Part shown: one piece after another, positions 5,630 to 6,642 of the stretch
Layout of the letters: every line of letters begins with the position of its first letter
Numbering within the stretch: the first letter of the stretch is position 1
Source: Vulcanimicrobiota bacterium
GTDB taxonomy: Bacteria > Vulcanimicrobiota > Vulcanimicrobiia > Vulcanimicrobiales > Vulcanimicrobiaceae
Length of the DNA stretch: 6,642 nt
Direction: 5' to 3'
Assembly: GCA_003167055.1 (NCBI GenBank)
Contig: PMUE01000323.1
Coordinates: 1 to 6,642 of the forward strand
Made by a program: the position numbers and the translations under genes
Notes under the pieces: model-generated
Told to the model about the DNA's origin: nothing
Databases searched by the model: none
What the model saw: the letters and a program-made list of their open reading frames with translations, nothing else

Positions 5630-5974
5630 TTGAAAGACGTTTCCTTGATCGTCTATCCGGCAACAGATCTCAACGCAGCCAAGCGCTTTTTTCGCGAGCT
5701 TATCGGCGCCGACCCCTACGTTGATGGGGGCCCGTACGTCGGTTACAAGAGTGGCGATATGGAAATCGGGCTCGTTCCGAATAAAGATGCGCGCGATTCT
5801 GCCGGCGTCGCATACTGGACCGTGGGCGACATCGCATCGCGCGTGAAAGGACTCGTGGCCGCAGGCGGCACGATCGTGCAGGACGTCACCGACGTCGGCT
5901 ACGGAATGCTGGTCGCGAGCGTCAAAGATCCCAACGGCGTGACCGTAGGCTTACGGCAACCTCCAAAGGGATAG
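5630..5974 (+). CDS. VOC superfamily (glyoxalase/bleomycin resistance-like) protein
   Basis: This 114-residue protein is one vicinal-oxygen-chelate module pair: VSLIVYPATDLNAAKRFF then ELIGADPYV (4-31), GYKSGDMEIGL (38-48), a second half starting AYWTVGDIASRV (61-72), LVAAGGTIVQDVTDVG (75-90) and the closing VKDPNGVTVGLRQ (98-110). It matches a common family of small VOC proteins whose members have no agreed substrate. It has no histidine and no cysteine anywhere, and the position of the usual last glutamate in NGVTVGL is Val, so a glyoxalase-type metal centre is unlikely. It may bind a ligand rather than act as a metalloenzyme. The start is TTG. It is divergent from the SigJ-like sigma gene and is its probable regulatory target (inference). 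It converges on the threonine dehydratase gene with 14 bases between stops. Confidence 0.9.
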   Translation: MKDVSLIVYPATDLNAAKRFFRELIGADPYVDGGPYVGYKSGDMEIGLVPNKDARDSAGVAYWTVGDIASRVKGLVAAGGTIVQDVTDVGYGMLVASVKDPNGVTVGLRQPPKG

Positions 5975-5988
5975 GTTTTCGCCCGTCG

Positions 5989-6642
5989 TCAGTTGGCACG
6001 CGTCGTCGATTCCAGAAGACGCGTGCCATACTGTGCGGCGTGCAGTGCCGCGACGATCGCCTCGAGATCGCCGGGCGAGCGCGTCTCGAAGGTAATGTCG
6101 AGTTCCGCGTTTTTCGACGGGACGTCGTGGAACAGTCGCTGGTGCTTCACATCGAGGATGTTCGCACCGCATTCTCCGATGAGTCGCGCGACGTCGCCGA
6201 GGGCCCCGGGCTGATCGTTGATCTCAACGCGCATCCGCACCACACGCCCGTCGTGCAAGCGGACGCGCTCGATGACGTTCGCGAGCAAGCCGGTGTCGAT
6301 GTTCCCACCGGTCACCACGAGCCCGACGTTGCGACCGCGAAAACGCTCGGGATGATCGAGCAAAGCGGCGAGCGCGGCAGCGGCCGCGCCCTCAACGACG
6401 AGCTTCTCCTCTTCTAAGAACAGGTGAATCGCGTGCTCGATGGCGGAATCCGAAACGAGCACGATATCCGCGACGAGTTCGCGGGCGATCTCAAGCGGCG
6501 CTTCGCCGATCGCTTTCACGGCGATCCCTTCGGCCAGCGTTTGGCGCCCGTGCACCGGCTCGAGTCCGGCCAGCGCGCGCTGTAAGGACGGATAAGCCTC
6601 CGTCTGAACGCCCACGATTTCCACGTCTGTTTTGAGGTGCTT
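5989..6642 (-). CDS. Threonine dehydratase (threonine ammonia-lyase) with ACT domain, C-terminal part
   Basis: The frame is open to the window edge (KHLKTDVEIVGVQ as the first visible residues), so the N-terminal half with the PLP lysine lies outside. The visible 217 residues include the end of the fold-type II PLP domain: TLAEGIAV (35-42), LVADIVLVSD, the EGAAAAALAALL helix (84-95), and VVTGGNIDTGLL (109-120), whose TGGNID loop is typical of threonine/serine dehydratases. An ACT domain follows (about 134-215: RMRVEINDQPGALGDVARLI, then NILDVKHQRL). The enzyme converts threonine to 2-oxobutanoate and ammonia, feeding isoleucine synthesis or threonine breakdown. A single ACT domain of this type is found in TdcB/IlvA-like enzymes of about 400 residues; the domain suggests control by an amino acid. 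I cannot tell the anabolic from the catabolic form without the rest. Confidence 0.93.
   Translation of the reverse strand, partial: KHLKTDVEIVGVQTEAYPSLQRALAGLEPVHGRQTLAEGIAVKAIGEAPLEIARELVADIVLVSDSAIEHAIHLFLEEEKLVVEGAAAAALAALLDHPERFRGRNVGLVVTGGNIDTGLLANVIERVRLHDGRVVRMRVEINDQPGALGDVARLIGECGANILDVKHQRLFHDVPSKNAELDITFETRSPGDLEAIVAALHAAQYGTRLLESTTRAN

Noticed and set aside
5958..5980. Possible intrinsic terminator between VOC and threonine dehydratase
   Set aside because: AACCT/AGGTT can pair, with two inner C-G pairs after a bulge and four Ts following, but the stem is short and AT-containing; too weak to call.
1..6642. CRISPR array, tRNA/rRNA, insertion sequence, phage or toxin-antitoxin module
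   Set aside because: I found no regularly spaced repeats, no transposase or integrase motifs, no terminal inverted repeats and no tRNA-like sequence on either strand.

Overview
This is a gene-dense, GC-rich bacterial window with no plasmid, phage, RNA or CRISPR signature. The mix of genes (a SigJ/ECF41-like sigma factor, an Ada fusion protein, a stand-alone HutD, DUF1203, a DUF2249-Crp fusion) points to a free-living, high-GC bacterium. It could be an actinobacterium-like lineage or a candidate phylum such as Eremiobacterota; I hold any taxonomic guess at low confidence because it rests on gene content and composition only.

Left end, minus strand: the first codons of an unidentified protein (1-65, possibly Nif3-like) overlap by GTGA the end of a complete thiolase gene (62-1282). 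A 53-base divergent gap then leads into a plus-strand pair. The first gene (1336-2283) is a Crp/Fnr-type regulator with a DUF2249 domain fused to its N-terminus. The second (2280-2822) is a HutD-family cupin that starts inside the regulator's stop codon.

Middle: a small secreted proline-rich protein of unknown function (2819-3121, minus) has a perfect AGGAGG ribosome binding site and ends tail-to-tail inside the hutD stop. A 90-base divergent gap follows. Next come a DUF1203 gene (3215-3685) and an ada-type DNA alkylation repair gene (3682-4662), again joined by a GTGA overlap. The Ada protein keeps all four zinc cysteines and the PCHR active site, but it starts about 22 residues later than E. 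coli Ada.

Right end: a SigJ/ECF41-like sigma factor with a fused SnoaL-like domain (4659-5582, minus) is divergent from a VOC-superfamily gene (5630-5974, plus). Their short shared upstream region holds a GTCAC...CGTC pair that resembles the ECF41 promoter. The window closes with the C-terminal part of an ACT-domain threonine dehydratase (5989-6642, minus), cut by the window edge.

Three themes stand out. Two regulators carry a fused sensor-type domain (DUF2249-Crp and sigma-SnoaL), and the alkylation-responsive Ada is a third self-sensing regulator. Two genes of poorly understood function (hutD, DUF1203) are translationally coupled to these regulators. The genome is very compact, with five gene junctions sharing four bases. 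I see no obvious new multi-gene defence or mobile system; the best lead is the DUF2249-Crp/HutD pair.
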